The translations under genes were made by a program, and so were the position numbers. A DNA stretch of 64,000 bases from Petrachloros mirabilis ULC683. Lineage in GTDB: Bacteria > Cyanobacteriota > Cyanobacteriia > Thermosynechococcales > Thermosynechococcaceae. Under the pieces are notes generated by a model. The model was not told where the DNA came from, ran no database searches, and saw nothing but the letters and a program-made list of their open reading frames with translations. Of this stretch, positions 6,292 through 14,874 are shown piece by piece (the stretch's first letter is position 1; each line of letters opens with the position of its first letter). Location of the stretch: positions 1 to 64,000 of the forward strand of contig NZ_WVIC01000018.1 of NCBI RefSeq assembly GCF_009939295.1. Reading direction: 5' to 3'.

Positions 6292-8859
6292 TTACTCGGG
6301 TTGAAACACCTGCACCATGTTGCGTCCGGCTTGCTTTGCCGCATACATGGCCATGTCCGCCTGTTTTGACAGCTCTTGAATCGTGGAGCCATGCTCCGGG
6401 TATAGGGCAATGCCGATGCTGGCGGAAATCCTCAGCCTATGACCCTCGATCAAAAAGGGGCAACTGAGCTGATCGCAAATGCGGTGCGCGATCACCACTG
6501 CATCCTCCCCGGTGGCCACCACCGGCAAGAGCACCACAAATTCATCACCGCCAATCCGACCCACCGTATCCGAAAGGCGCAGGCAATCTCTGATGCGCTC
6601 TGCCACCGCTTGCAGTAGTCGGTCTCCCATTTCATGCCCCAGGGTATCGTTCACCGTTTTGAACCGATCCAGATCCAGAAACAGGAGCGCCAGATACCGA
6701 CCTTCTCGCTCAGCCCGATGCAGTGCCTGTTGTGCCAGATCAAAAAAAAGCACCCGATTGGGCAAATCTGTGAGCCAGTCGTAGTGTGCCAGGTGTTGGA
6801 TATGTTCTGCGGTCTGCTTTTGCTCAGTAATGTCCCGGGCAATGCCCATGCAAGCACTTACCTGCCCCTGTTCGTCAAAGAGGGGCGAAACATTGGAGGT
6901 GTGCCATCGCCATGTCCCATTTTGACATTGCACCCGATACTCGATACCGCTCCGTTTCGATGCCGTTTTCAGAACCTGGGTGAGAAACACCTGACACTGA
7001 GGCCAATCCTCAGATACCACAAAGCGATCAAAGGGTTGTCCAATGACATCACGGGTGTCATGCCCCAAGAGTTCTGTCCAATTAGGGGATACGTAGCTGA
7101 GAATGCCATCCAGGGACAGCGCAAAGATAATGTCATTGGCACTCTCCACATAGACCCGGAATTTTTCCTCACTGGCCTTGAGTGAAGCTTCTAGATGTTT
7201 CCGCTCCGTAATGTCGTTGGCATAGCCAGTCCACAAAATGCTGCCATCTTCTAAAATTTGGGGAATGTCATAGGCATCAATCCAGATAATTTGGTCGCGG
7301 GCATTCCGCATCCGAAATTCACAGTGCCAGGGAGACAGGGTGGCAGCCGAATCCATGCTCTCCTGCATGACGCGATCGTAGTCGTCGGGGTGAATCCGGC
7401 TCAGCAAGGGCTCGGCATCCTCCTCTACCTCCGCAGGGGTGAGACCAAAAAAGGTTTCAATCGTGCTGCTGGCGTAGGGGAAACAAAAAGTGCCATCGGG
7501 TTTGAGCTGTAGCTGATAGACAAAACCGGGCAGCGACTGGGTGATCCGCTCAAGCTTTTGGGTCAACTGCACCTGCTGGGTCATATTTCTAGAGATGCCC
7601 ACTAAGAGAGTGACTGCTCCATCTGCGTTGAGCATCGGGGTGAGAGTTGTGTGCCAGGTGGATGTGCCTGCGGGCTGCTCTAGGGTGAGTTCATAGGTCA
7701 GCGTTGCTTTTTGGGCAGCACATTGGCTGTAGTGGGCGGTGACTTGGGCGGCGATGTGCGGGGGCAGAAACGACTCTGGGGGCTGATGGATCATTTTCGA
7801 GGGGAGTACCCCGCATTGGTTGCCATGGGCGGCGTTTGCGCTCAAATAGCGGAAGGTGTTCTCCCCTTGGCTCACTTCGACCAGAAAAATGGCGTCTGAG
7901 GCATGGTCAAAAATACTGCGGTAAATTTCCTGCGATCGCCGTTCATTTTGGAGAGCCTGACTCAACTTTTTAGCGAAGCCATAGCCAATCAACACCGGGA
8001 TTAGCCATAAAAATGCTGCTCCCACCGTGGCAAATCGCCAGGATGCCAGTGCCATTCCCAAATTGGCCGTTCCCATCACAATCAAGTCGTACCCAACCAG
8101 AGGATATAGGGCAACCAGACGAGGATGGCCATCCCATGATCTCGAAACCCTAATGATCTGGGGATGGGTCACTGGCAGTTGAACTTGCCGATGCAACACT
8201 GGAACCTGTCCAGTTGGCAGGTCAATGGGGGGAACTCGCAAAAGCAGTTGCCCCTCCTGGTGCATTAAGGCCACAGAGCGATTGGGACCATCCATGGAGG
8301 CTGAAAAGTTTTCTGCCAGCGAGTGAATGGATACAATCACAACACCAATGCCCAGCAGGTCACCTTCGGGGTTACGAACCGCACGCGAAAGGGTTAAAAA
8401 CCACTCTCCAGTTGAAGCTGGCTGTGGCGCGCTGATCCAGACCCGGCGGCCACCAAGCTGAGACCCAAGGTGACCCAGATCGCGCAGTTCAGGCGCATTC
8501 TTTGTCCTCACCTGCACGACACCTTGAGCATCCTTAATGAGCAGCCCATGAATGTGAGGGTTGGTTTCCTGGCGATGCTCCAGGAGCTGCTCAATCCCTT
8601 GGATATTTTGGGATCTAGAGTCGGCCACATAATCTGCTGTCGCTTGGGCAATCAGTCGATCTAGATCGCTCAAAATATTTTCAGTGAGCAGGGCGTAGGT
8701 GTGCGCCGTCTCCTGAACCGTGATTTTAGTTTTGGCGTATTCTCTCTGATAGCCCCAATAGCTGCCCACGCCCAGAAACACTGCCACCCCCAAACTCCCC
8801 AAGGCCCAAATCCACAGCGGCCTTTGGTAAATGTGACTGATGAGGCGATTTGCTTTCAT
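6292..8859 (-). CDS. Membrane diguanylate cyclase with three PAS domains
   Basis: An 855-residue inner-membrane signalling enzyme predicted to make cyclic di-GMP from GTP. Order: transmembrane helix about 14-38, a periplasmic sensor of about 225 residues (Cache-like topology), transmembrane helix about 270-298, PAS domains near 313-427, 435-555 and 567-682, then a GGDEF domain to the end. The active-site motif is intact (GRIGGDEFVVLLP, GGDEF at about 770-774), and RLSD five residues before it is a canonical RxxD product-inhibition site. No EAL domain follows, so it is a synthase only. ATG 8859 starts a short positive N-terminus before helix 1; a start 20 codons upstream is possible. Confidence 0.9.
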   Translation of the reverse strand: MKANRLISHIYQRPLWIWALGSLGVAVFLGVGSYWGYQREYAKTKITVQETAHTYALLTENILSDLDRLIAQATADYVADSRSQNIQGIEQLLEHRQETNPHIHGLLIKDAQGVVQVRTKNAPELRDLGHLGSQLGGRRVWISAPQPASTGEWFLTLSRAVRNPEGDLLGIGVVIVSIHSLAENFSASMDGPNRSVALMHQEGQLLLRVPPIDLPTGQVPVLHRQVQLPVTHPQIIRVSRSWDGHPRLVALYPLVGYDLIVMGTANLGMALASWRFATVGAAFLWLIPVLIGYGFAKKLSQALQNERRSQEIYRSIFDHASDAIFLVEVSQGENTFRYLSANAAHGNQCGVLPSKMIHQPPESFLPPHIAAQVTAHYSQCAAQKATLTYELTLEQPAGTSTWHTTLTPMLNADGAVTLLVGISRNMTQQVQLTQKLERITQSLPGFVYQLQLKPDGTFCFPYASSTIETFFGLTPAEVEEDAEPLLSRIHPDDYDRVMQESMDSAATLSPWHCEFRMRNARDQIIWIDAYDIPQILEDGSILWTGYANDITERKHLEASLKASEEKFRVYVESANDIIFALSLDGILSYVSPNWTELLGHDTRDVIGQPFDRFVVSEDWPQCQVFLTQVLKTASKRSGIEYRVQCQNGTWRWHTSNVSPLFDEQGQVSACMGIARDITEQKQTAEHIQHLAHYDWLTDLPNRVLFFDLAQQALHRAEREGRYLALLFLDLDRFKTVNDTLGHEMGDRLLQAVAERIRDCLRLSDTVGRIGGDEFVVLLPVVATGEDAVVIAHRICDQLSCPFLIEGHRLRISASIGIALYPEHGSTIQELSKQADMAMYAAKQAGRNMVQVFQPE

Positions 8860-9392
8860 TTTGGCATCAAGGTGAGATCCAATCTTAAGGCCATCCCAGG
8901 TCTGAGGAGCAAGCACCACACAGCCAAGCCTCTATTTTTAGTCTGCCCGTCTCCAAAGCAGTGACTCCCAATGATTTGTTTCAGCACGCTCAGCCAGATT
9001 GCCATGAATGGATTGACCCGATGGGGTGACCCTTGAGCAGGGCATTTTCAAGATTTGCATTGAGTTGATGTCTAAATCGCAATAGGTGGCTTGCGGATCG
9101 GTACAACAACCCAGAAGTTTGGGGTATCTTACCCTATAGTTCATCACGATAGGTTCGATAAATTTTAGATATAGACTCAAGCGGCCAACGAGTTAGATAT
9201 AGCGGTTTACAGATCAATGGAGTACATGGGGTGCAGGGGGCAGTGCCCCCTGCATCGGGGTTCCACCCCCACACCCCGTATCTCACTCAGGTGAGAACCG
9301 CTATAGACTTTGACACAACCTAGATTAAGTCTAGTTCAGTGTAAAAGTTTCTCGCCTTTAGCCCCCTGAGAATTTTTTGGCAGGTAAAGAAT
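8860..9392. other. Gap between diguanylate cyclase and small protein gene
   Basis: No gene is supported between the two divergent genes. It contains the palindromic repeat at 9198-9305. Bases 9323-9337 read CTAGATTAAGTCTAG, a 5-bp inverted repeat around a 5-base spacer, which could be an operator of the small gene at 9393. An open frame on the minus strand (8938-9180) shows no family features. Confidence 0.45.
9198..9305. repeat. 108-bp nested palindromic element, copy 1
   Basis: The outer ends TATAGCGGTTT and AGAACCGCTATA are complementary. Inside, GGGGTG and CACCCC pair, and the core GCAGGGGGCA and TGCCCCCTGC is a perfect 10-bp hairpin with a one-base loop. The same unit occurs at 59174-59282 and 62012-62116 with few changes, including the internal AGATCAATGGAGTACATGGG and CTCACTCAGGTGAGAAC. 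No reading frame is conserved. The size and terminal repeats suit a non-autonomous MITE or REP-like element. Confidence 0.8.
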
Positions 9393-9569
9393 ATGAATCC
9401 TCGTTTACAGAACTCTTCTGCCCAATCCTCTTCAGGATCTGTCGATCCTGAAAGTCATAGCTTTGACTTTGATCTGTGGGCCAGTGCCGTGCGCTCTCAA
9501 ATGTTAGAAGCCCTCGAAAAAAGCTGGACAGCGGGTCGCTCTAGCCGCAAACCTGAGTCTCATAGCTGA
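9393..9569 (+). CDS. Small conserved-looking protein, 58 residues
   Basis: ATG at 9393 opens a 58-residue frame with a serine-rich start and a core HSFDFDLWASAVRSQMLEAL that resembles short cyanobacterial proteins with an FDLWA.AVR.QML motif seen in other genomes; I do not know a function. No signal peptide or membrane helix. GGCAGG 9 bases before the start can serve as ribosome-binding site. It lies 99 bases before the formaldehyde dehydrogenase gene on the same strand and may share its transcript. Confidence 0.6.
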   Translation: MNPRLQNSSAQSSSGSVDPESHSFDFDLWASAVRSQMLEALEKSWTAGRSSRKPESHS

Positions 9570-9668
9570 GTCTAGGATGCATTTAGCTGAGTGAGGCTGC
9601 CAACTCTTTGATTTTCTCTAGCCACGGGTGTATTACTGGTATTAACCCGATTAAGCTAGGACAACACC

Positions 9669-10781
9669 ATGGATGTTAAGGCTGCTGTCGCCTGCCAAGC
9701 CGGAAAACCCCTCAAAATTGAAACAGTCCAGCTTCAGGGTCCTCAAGTCGGCGAAGTGCTAGTCGAAATCAAAGCGACAGGGGTTTGCCACACTGACGCC
9801 TTTACGCTATCGGGCGCTGATCCAGAAGGACTATTTCCCAGCATTCTCGGCCATGAAGGGGCAGGGGTGGTCGTGGAAGTCGGCTCAGAAGTAAAGTCCC
9901 TCAAGCCCGGTGACCATGTAATTCCGTTGTACATTCCAGAATGTCGCTGCTGTGAATATTGTCTCAGTGGCAAAACCAATCTTTGTCAGGCCATTCGGGT
10001 CACCCAGGGGCAAGGGGTCATGCCCAATGGCAGTAGCCGGTTTTCGCTAGATGGCCAGCTCCTCTATCACTATATGGGCACTTCGACCTTTGCCCAATAC
10101 ACAGTGGTACCAGAAATTGCCCTGGCTAAAGTGAGAGAAGACGCCCCTTTTGAGAAAATTTGCCTAATTGGCTGTGGCGTCACTACAGGCATTGGTGCCG
10201 TGATCAATACTGCCAAAGTCGAGCCTGGTGCAAACATCGTCGTATTTGGCCTGGGCGGTATTGGCCTCAACGTGATTCAGGCCGCTCGCATGGTCGGAGC
10301 CAACATAATTATCGGCGTAGACTTAAATCCTGAAAAGCGGGAACTAGCCGAAAAACTGGGCATGACCCATTTTGTTAACCCCAAGGAGGTAGAGGGCGAC
10401 TTAGTGCCCTACCTAGTGGATCTCACTGGCGGTGGGGCAGACTACAGCTTTGAATGTATTGGTAATGTCAAGGTTATGCGACAGGCATTGGAGTGTTGCC
10501 ATAAAGGTTGGGGGGTCAGTGTGATTGTTGGGGTCGCTGGGGCTGGGCAAGAAATTAACACCCGACCCTTTCAATTAGTAACGGGACGAGTGTGGAAAGG
10601 AACGGCCTTTGGTGGGGCGAGAGGGCGCACCGATGTGCCCAAAATTGTGGACTGGTATATGAAAAACAAAATTGAGATTGACCCACTAGTGACCCATGTG
10701 ATGCCCTTGGCACAAATCAATCAGGCGTTCGATTTGATGCATGAAGGTAAATCTATTCGCAGTGTGATCACCTTTCCTTAG
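9669..10781 (+). CDS. frmA: S-(hydroxymethyl)glutathione dehydrogenase (class III alcohol dehydrogenase)
   Basis: A 370-residue zinc-dependent medium-chain dehydrogenase that oxidises the glutathione adduct of formaldehyde with NAD, and can reduce S-nitrosoglutathione. Catalytic zinc ligands are visible in [11 protein letters not shown] (Cys about 40), LGHEGAG (His about 62) and [10 protein letters not shown] (Cys about 170). The structural zinc site is [15 protein letters not shown]. The Rossmann motif is [13 protein letters not shown]. Length and conserved pieces such as [14 protein letters not shown] and GKSIRSVI identify class III. The usual partner S-formylglutathione hydrolase (frmB) is not next to it. 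ATG 9669 gives the standard N-terminus. Confidence 0.95.
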   Translation: MDVKAAVACQAGKPLKIETVQLQGPQVGEVLVEIKATGVCHTDAFTLSGADPEGLFPSILGHEGAGVVVEVGSEVKSLKPGDHVIPLYIPECRCCEYCLSGKTNLCQAIRVTQGQGVMPNGSSRFSLDGQLLYHYMGTSTFAQYTVVPEIALAKVREDAPFEKICLIGCGVTTGIGAVINTAKVEPGANIVVFGLGGIGLNVIQAARMVGANIIIGVDLNPEKRELAEKLGMTHFVNPKEVEGDLVPYLVDLTGGGADYSFECIGNVKVMRQALECCHKGWGVSVIVGVAGAGQEINTRPFQLVTGRVWKGTAFGGARGRTDVPKIVDWYMKNKIEIDPLVTHVMPLAQINQAFDLMHEGKSIRSVITFP

Positions 10782-10830
10782 TCGTGTCTGACCCATTGGG
10801 GGAATCGTTGCACATCGTGAAGGGCGACGG

Positions 10831-10920
10831 CTAAGCTGTCAGTATCAACAGCATCCATAGGGGATGCCTGGGTCCACGGTGATGGTTGGGAATTTGTTTT
10901 AATTGTTCTATGAGGGTCAT
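10831..10920 (-). pseudogene. Remnant of ISAs1-family transposase N-terminus
   Basis: On the minus strand ATG (10918-10920) opens a 29-codon frame beginning MTLIEQLKQIPNHHRGPRHP and ending PLWMLLILTA before TAG. This is the characteristic start of ISAs1-type transposases (family start is close to LIEhLkqIPDhR, then a hydrophobic stretch). Nothing of the DDE catalytic domain remains. Called from a short match, so confidence is moderate. Confidence 0.5.
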
Positions 10921-11079
10921 GGACTGAACTCTTTTGTTTTGTTACTCAGTCCATCCTCATTTTTCTATCTTTGTATGAAACCACACTGCTCAGTGCTTAT
11001 GGTGACCACCATTCCCCTCCAGATTCCCAAAACCCTGCGGGTCAGCGACGAGCAGCGATTGCACTTTATCTACACCACT

Positions 11080-11302
11080 AAGAGGCTGTCTTTAAGCTGT
11101 TAAGCATCTAAACTGCATGTTGATCGCTCTCAAGTCCTTGCCACAAGGGGATCGACCTGGAAATTTAAATGCCGATCAGCTTAAAGTCTTGCTCTACATT
11201 CGCCCCCAACCCTCCATTCTGGGGGCGATCGGTCTACCGCTTACTTCTCAAGATACAAGGGGGCGGGTGCAAGGCGTTAGAAATGTTTCAAACCGCCTCT
11301 TA
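11080..11302. repeat. GAGGC-ended MITE-like repeat, copy B (long form)
   Basis: It starts with AAGAGGCTGTCTTTAAGCTG and ends with GTTTCAAACCGCCTCTTA, an imperfect terminal inverted repeat. It contains CCCCCAACCCTCCATTCTGG and GGGGGCGGGTGCAAGGCGTT, as in the other copies. Bases 11093-11183 carry an extra module that also occurs, reverse-complemented, at 19814-19912. So long and short forms of the family coexist. Confidence 0.7.
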
Positions 11303-11396
11303 GATCGTAACTGTCCCCTGAGCCGAGTCGAAGGGGACATCTTCGGTAGGTTTTGGCTTCGACTTCGTTCAACCAGCATAGTTGTAGGGACGCTTA
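11303..11396. repeat. 94-bp dispersed repeat, copy 2 (inverted)
   Basis: The reverse complement matches 3769-3862 at close to 90 percent of positions. Both copies share CCGAAGATGTCCCCTTCGAC and AAGTCGAAGCCAAAAC. Here it directly abuts the end of MITE-like copy B, so one element has inserted next to or into another. Confidence 0.75.
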
Positions 11397-11461
11397 TCTT
11401 AGAGCAGGGGTTCACCCCTCAAAGCACTTGATGCTTGTAGAACAGAAAACCGTCTAGATCC

Positions 11462-11534
11462 CTAGTGCTTTGTCAGCCTTAAAATTATGAGTTTGGGATT
11501 TCAACCCCCAAAATAATTCTTGACAGTCCACTAG
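11462..11534. repeat. 73-bp long hairpin with CTAGTG ends
   Basis: CTAGTG at 11462 and CACTAG at 11529-11534 are complementary, followed inward by TTGTCA/TGACAG and AAAATTAT/AATAATT with a few bulges, and TTTGGG/CCCAAA near the centre. The last bases form the stop codon of the TPM-protein gene (minus strand, TAG at 11531-11533). It may be a tiny palindromic element that also acts as terminator, although no T-run is obvious. Confidence 0.55.
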
Positions 11535-12334
11535 GCTTCAGAAGCCGGAGCCGAGCTAGAAAAGGAGGTCAAATAGGCCACTAAGAAGCCAATAGCAAAC
11601 CCAGAAATATTACGCACCAAGGGAATCCATTCAGAGGTACGTACCACCACTGGCCCAATCCCAAAGGAGATGAACAACATTCCCCACAAAGGCGAAAAAA
11701 TCAACATCCATTGCCATGCCAAGACTTGACCGGGTTTACGAGGACGGCCGGCAAAGCCACAGATAATGCCCCCAATCACAGACGTTACTAACGTCAAAAT
11801 CCATTGCTCTTGGGGCAAACCTGGCACCACCCGGCAGCCGCCTTGTTCCAGGCACGTTTCAATGGACTGCATCGACTGGATAATGGACTGGTCTTCGCCG
11901 TTATCCCGGACATAATATTGATTGCCAAAGCGCGTTTGCAGCTCGACCCAAAACGTTCGAGGCAAAAGGGGATACAGCGCATCACCCACATTGAAATTGA
12001 GTAAGTTGCCACCCCGGGCATCCGCTACCAGCAACACACTCTTTTCATCTAGGTTCCAGAACGCTTTAACAGCAGTTCCCGGGGTTCGGTCAAACTGAGT
12101 CAAAACTCTCAACTTCCAACCGGTCTCCGACTCAAAATGATCTAGCTCTTGAGCGAGATTCTGCTCTTGAAGACTGGTCAACGTTTGAGCCAAGTCAATG
12201 ACTGGGGTGGGCGCATCAGGCAAAAGTTCTGGCGCTTCATAGGCTTGAGCATTTGGCGCTAACAACCAAAGGCTCAGACTGAGCAAGAATCCCAGGCAGA
12301 TTGTGACCTGCCGTTGGACTGAGATGCGCTTCAT
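11531..12334 (-). CDS. TPM-domain membrane protein (Psb32/TLP18.3-like)
   Basis: A 267-residue protein with an N-terminal signal sequence (VTICLGFLLSLSLWLLAPNA, cleavage probably after AQA), a TPM domain (about residues 40-165: VIDLAQTLTSLQEQNLAQEL, GWKLRVLTQFDRTPGTAVKA, SVLLVADARGGNLLNFNVGD) and two or three C-terminal membrane helices. TPM proteins in cyanobacteria and chloroplasts include Psb32 and TLP18.3, which help photosystem II assembly and repair in the thylakoid lumen. The match to that group is by domain and topology, so the symbol is left open. ATG 12334 gives a classic signal peptide; GTG 12361 is an alternative start. Confidence 0.75.
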   Translation of the reverse strand: MKRISVQRQVTICLGFLLSLSLWLLAPNAQAYEAPELLPDAPTPVIDLAQTLTSLQEQNLAQELDHFESETGWKLRVLTQFDRTPGTAVKAFWNLDEKSVLLVADARGGNLLNFNVGDALYPLLPRTFWVELQTRFGNQYYVRDNGEDQSIIQSMQSIETCLEQGGCRVVPGLPQEQWILTLVTSVIGGIICGFAGRPRKPGQVLAWQWMLIFSPLWGMLFISFGIGPVVVRTSEWIPLVRNISGFAIGFLVAYLTSFSSSAPASEA

Positions 12335-12953
12335 GGGCAACCTGTAGGCGATGAACTGCACAGCTTTAATATCTTAACACTTATTAACGTTTCTCTAATA
12401 TAAGGCTCACCCCCATCTTTGTGAACGTTGCGCCCGATTTTATGAGGGTGGGTTTGCCGAACTTGCCAACTTTCCTTCATGTAGTATTATTGTAATACGA
12501 TGCATGAGTGCATAAAATATGTTATTTGCTGCACCAAAAAAATCGCGTTACTGTTAAACTAAACCGTTTAGAGCTGAGGAGCGAAACAATTTGCACCTAG
12601 CAAGCGTCGAGCACAAGCGTGGGCAATCTTGAGGCGATGCCTAAAATATAGAGTCTGCATCTGCCGGAAGGATGAGGTATTTTGCCTCAGGATTACGGAT
12701 ATTCCTACTTTAAGACGTTTGTGATCTCAACGTCAGTCCCCTAAGATAAGACTAATTACGAACTCATACTGACTTCGTATTAGGCCACCAAAAACTTAAG
12801 TTGTCTGTTGCTGGAGTTGTTTGTCACTCTTTGTTCCTCAATGATCTAAGTCAATCACTCAGGTTGTCGAATCCACGAGCCGACTCGTGAGATTCATTGC
12901 ATTTTGTTCCAGCAGATCCATCTGTTCGCCTTTTAGGGGGTTATCGAGTACCC
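12335..12953. promoter_or_regulatory. Long divergent control region before sigma factor
   Basis: More than 550 bases separate the TPM gene from the sigma factor gene with no credible coding frame. Visible palindromes are GTATTATTGTAATAC (about 12484-12498), ATGCATGAGTGCAT just after, and CTAAACCGTTTAG (about 12559-12571). Such spacing suggests multiple promoters or a long untranslated leader, as is common for stress-responsive sigma genes. The palindromes are candidate operators only. Confidence 0.35.
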
Positions 12954-13943
12954 ATGTCTAAGCTGAAATCTAACCGACAATCTAAGTCCACCACCTTGCC
13001 TGCCGGAACAGACATGGTTCGCACCTATCTGCATGAGATTGGTCGGGTGCCGCTGTTGTCTCATGAGCAAGAGATTGTATATGGCAAACTGGTGCAGCAA
13101 ATGATGGCGCTGCTGGAACTCAAAGAGTCTTTGAGCGATGACTCTGACCAGGAGCCTTCACAAAAGGAATGGGCCAAAGCAGCCAAGCTCTCTGAGCCTG
13201 AGCTAGAGCGACAGCTTCAGTCAGGGCAGCGCGCCAAGCAAAAAATGATTGAGGCGAATCTGCGCTTGGTGGTATCGGTTGCCAAAAAGTATCAGAAGCG
13301 CAATCTAGAGCTACTCGATTTGATCCAGGAGGGTACGTTAGGGCTGGAGCGAGGGGTAGAAAAGTTTGATCCTACCCGGGGCTACAAGTTTTCGACCTAT
13401 GCTTACTGGTGGATTCGTCAGGCAATCACCCGCGCCATTGCTCAGCAGGCTCGAACCATTCGTCTACCCATTCACATCACCGAAAAACTCAACAAAATCA
13501 AAAAGGCTCAGCGGGAATTAGCCCAGCAGCTAGGCCGCAGTGCCACGCCTGCTGAAATTGCTGAGGCTCTTGAATTGGAACCAGCTCAAATTCGGGAGTA
13601 TCTGACCATTGCCCGTCAGCCTATCTCTCTGGATTTGCGAGTGGGGGATAACCAAGATACGGAACTACGAGATCTCTTAGAAGATGATAGTCAATCTCCC
13701 GAACAATTCACTACTGGGGAGGCTTTGCGGGATGACATCAACCAGCTCTTAGAGGAATTGACCCCTCAACAGCGAGAGGTGTTAACCCTGCGCTTTGGCC
13801 TCAACAATGGCAAAGAATTGTCTCTGGCGAAGGTGGGGCAGCAACTCAGCCTCAGCCGAGAGCGGGTACGTCAGCTTGAGCGACAAGCCCTGGATTATTT
13901 ACGTCGTCGCAAACTAGAAGTGCGCGAGTATCTGGCAAGTTAA
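12954..13943 (+). CDS. Group 2 RNA polymerase sigma factor (SigB/SigD-like)
   Basis: A 329-residue sigma-70 factor lacking region 1.1, as in group 2. Region 1.2 DMVRTYLHEIGRVPLLSHEQ; region 2 MIEANLRLVVSVAKKYQKRN, LDLIQEGTLGLERGVEKFDP, YAYWWIRQAITRAIAQQ; region 3 near IHITEKLNKIKKAQRELAQQ; region 4 LTPQQREVLTLRFGL with the helix-turn-helix SLSRERVRQLERQALDYLRR. It directs polymerase to stress or starvation promoters. Which paralogue (SigB, SigC, SigD or SigE) cannot be decided safely. ATG 12954 follows AGGGGG; a TTG 19 codons upstream is less likely. The next gene starts 5 bases after the stop. Confidence 0.92.
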   Translation: MSKLKSNRQSKSTTLPAGTDMVRTYLHEIGRVPLLSHEQEIVYGKLVQQMMALLELKESLSDDSDQEPSQKEWAKAAKLSEPELERQLQSGQRAKQKMIEANLRLVVSVAKKYQKRNLELLDLIQEGTLGLERGVEKFDPTRGYKFSTYAYWWIRQAITRAIAQQARTIRLPIHITEKLNKIKKAQRELAQQLGRSATPAEIAEALELEPAQIREYLTIARQPISLDLRVGDNQDTELRDLLEDDSQSPEQFTTGEALRDDINQLLEELTPQQREVLTLRFGLNNGKELSLAKVGQQLSLSRERVRQLERQALDYLRRRKLEVREYLAS

Positions 13944-13948
13944 GCCCC

Positions 13949-14824
13949 ATGGCGCACCTCACCCAACGACGCCCAGAGAACGTGGCGGGTGATCTCTATG
14001 TCGATCGCACCTGTATCGACTGTGATACCTGCCGCTGGATGGCTCCTGCTGTCTTTCGGCGCGAGGGGGAACAATCGGCGGTGTTTCATCAGCCCGCTGG
14101 CTCTGCTGAGCGACTGAGTGCGCTTCAGGCGTTATTGGCCTGCCCAACGGCTTCGATTGGTACGGTGAACAAGCCCAGTGATATTCAAGCCGCTCAGAGC
14201 AGTTTTCCGATTCCAATTACTGAAACGGTGTATCACTGTGGCTACCATGCCGAAAGCGCTTACGGGGCGGCTAGCTACTTGATTCAACGTCGGGAAGGGA
14301 ATATTCTCGTCGATTCTCCCCGATTTGCTCCACCCTTGGTCAAACGCTTAGAAGCCATGGGTGGGGTTCGGTATCTGTACCTAACCCACCGAGATGATGT
14401 TGCGGATCACCAGAAGTATCACGATCACTTTGGTTGCGATCGCATTCTCCACGCAGACGACATCACCGAGAACACCCGCTGCATTGAAACACCCCTATCC
14501 GGCACCGACCCGATTTCATTGGCACCAGACTTAACCATTCTGCCGGTACCTGGGCACACCCAGGGGCATACGGTCTTGCTATACCGCAATCAGGTTTTGT
14601 TTAGCGGCGATCATCTAGCCTGGTCTGAGCAGATGCAACAACTGATTGCCTTTCGGCGCGCTTGCTGGTATTCCTGGCCGATGTTGCTGAACTCCATGAA
14701 GACCTTGCTGAACTACTCCTTTGAGTGGGTCTTGCCGGGGCATGGCAGGCGCTATCATGCCTCGGCTGCCGCTATGCAGCAGGCGTTGCAAGCCTGTATT
14801 GCCTGGATGGAGCGTACTCCCTAG
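13949..14824 (+). CDS. Ferredoxin-like domain fused to metallo-beta-lactamase-fold hydrolase
   Basis: A 291-residue cytosolic protein. The N-terminal part (about 17-75) is a 4Fe-4S ferredoxin module, CIDCDTCRWMAP with a distant CPTASI supplying the fourth cysteine. The rest (about 95-285) is a metallo-beta-lactamase fold: ILVDSPRF, LTHRDDVADH as a variant of the HxHxDH motif, PVPGHTQGHTVLL, LFSGDHLAW and WVLPGHGRRYH. Similar fusions occur in cyanobacteria and plants; the substrate is unknown. It starts 5 bases after the sigma factor stop, so the two are almost certainly cotranscribed. That suggests a redox or stress role, which is inference. Confidence 0.85.
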   Translation: MAHLTQRRPENVAGDLYVDRTCIDCDTCRWMAPAVFRREGEQSAVFHQPAGSAERLSALQALLACPTASIGTVNKPSDIQAAQSSFPIPITETVYHCGYHAESAYGAASYLIQRREGNILVDSPRFAPPLVKRLEAMGGVRYLYLTHRDDVADHQKYHDHFGCDRILHADDITENTRCIETPLSGTDPISLAPDLTILPVPGHTQGHTVLLYRNQVLFSGDHLAWSEQMQQLIAFRRACWYSWPMLLNSMKTLLNYSFEWVLPGHGRRYHASAAAMQQALQACIAWMERTP

Positions 14825-14874
14825 TTAAATTTAGACCTCTCCGCACGCTCAGCCTTAGGTGCTACCGTGTATAC

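Larger units (their letters stand above)
10782..11530. other. Repeat-rich gap after formaldehyde dehydrogenase
   Basis: This 750-base stretch has no intact gene. It is a landing zone for mobile fragments: an ISAs1-like transposase remnant (10831-10920, minus strand), a MITE-like repeat (11080-11302), a 94-bp repeat in inverted orientation (11303-11396) and a short hairpin element (11462-11534). The open frame at 10903-11103 is not protein-like. Confidence 0.6.

Noticed and set aside
8938-9180. 80-codon minus-strand frame upstream of the diguanylate cyclase
   Set aside because: No recognisable motif, no ribosome-binding site and unusual amino acid composition; likely chance.
10903-11103. 66-codon plus-strand frame in the repeat-rich gap
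   Set aside because: It runs into MITE-like copy B and has no protein-like features. On the minus strand part of it is an ISAs1 remnant.
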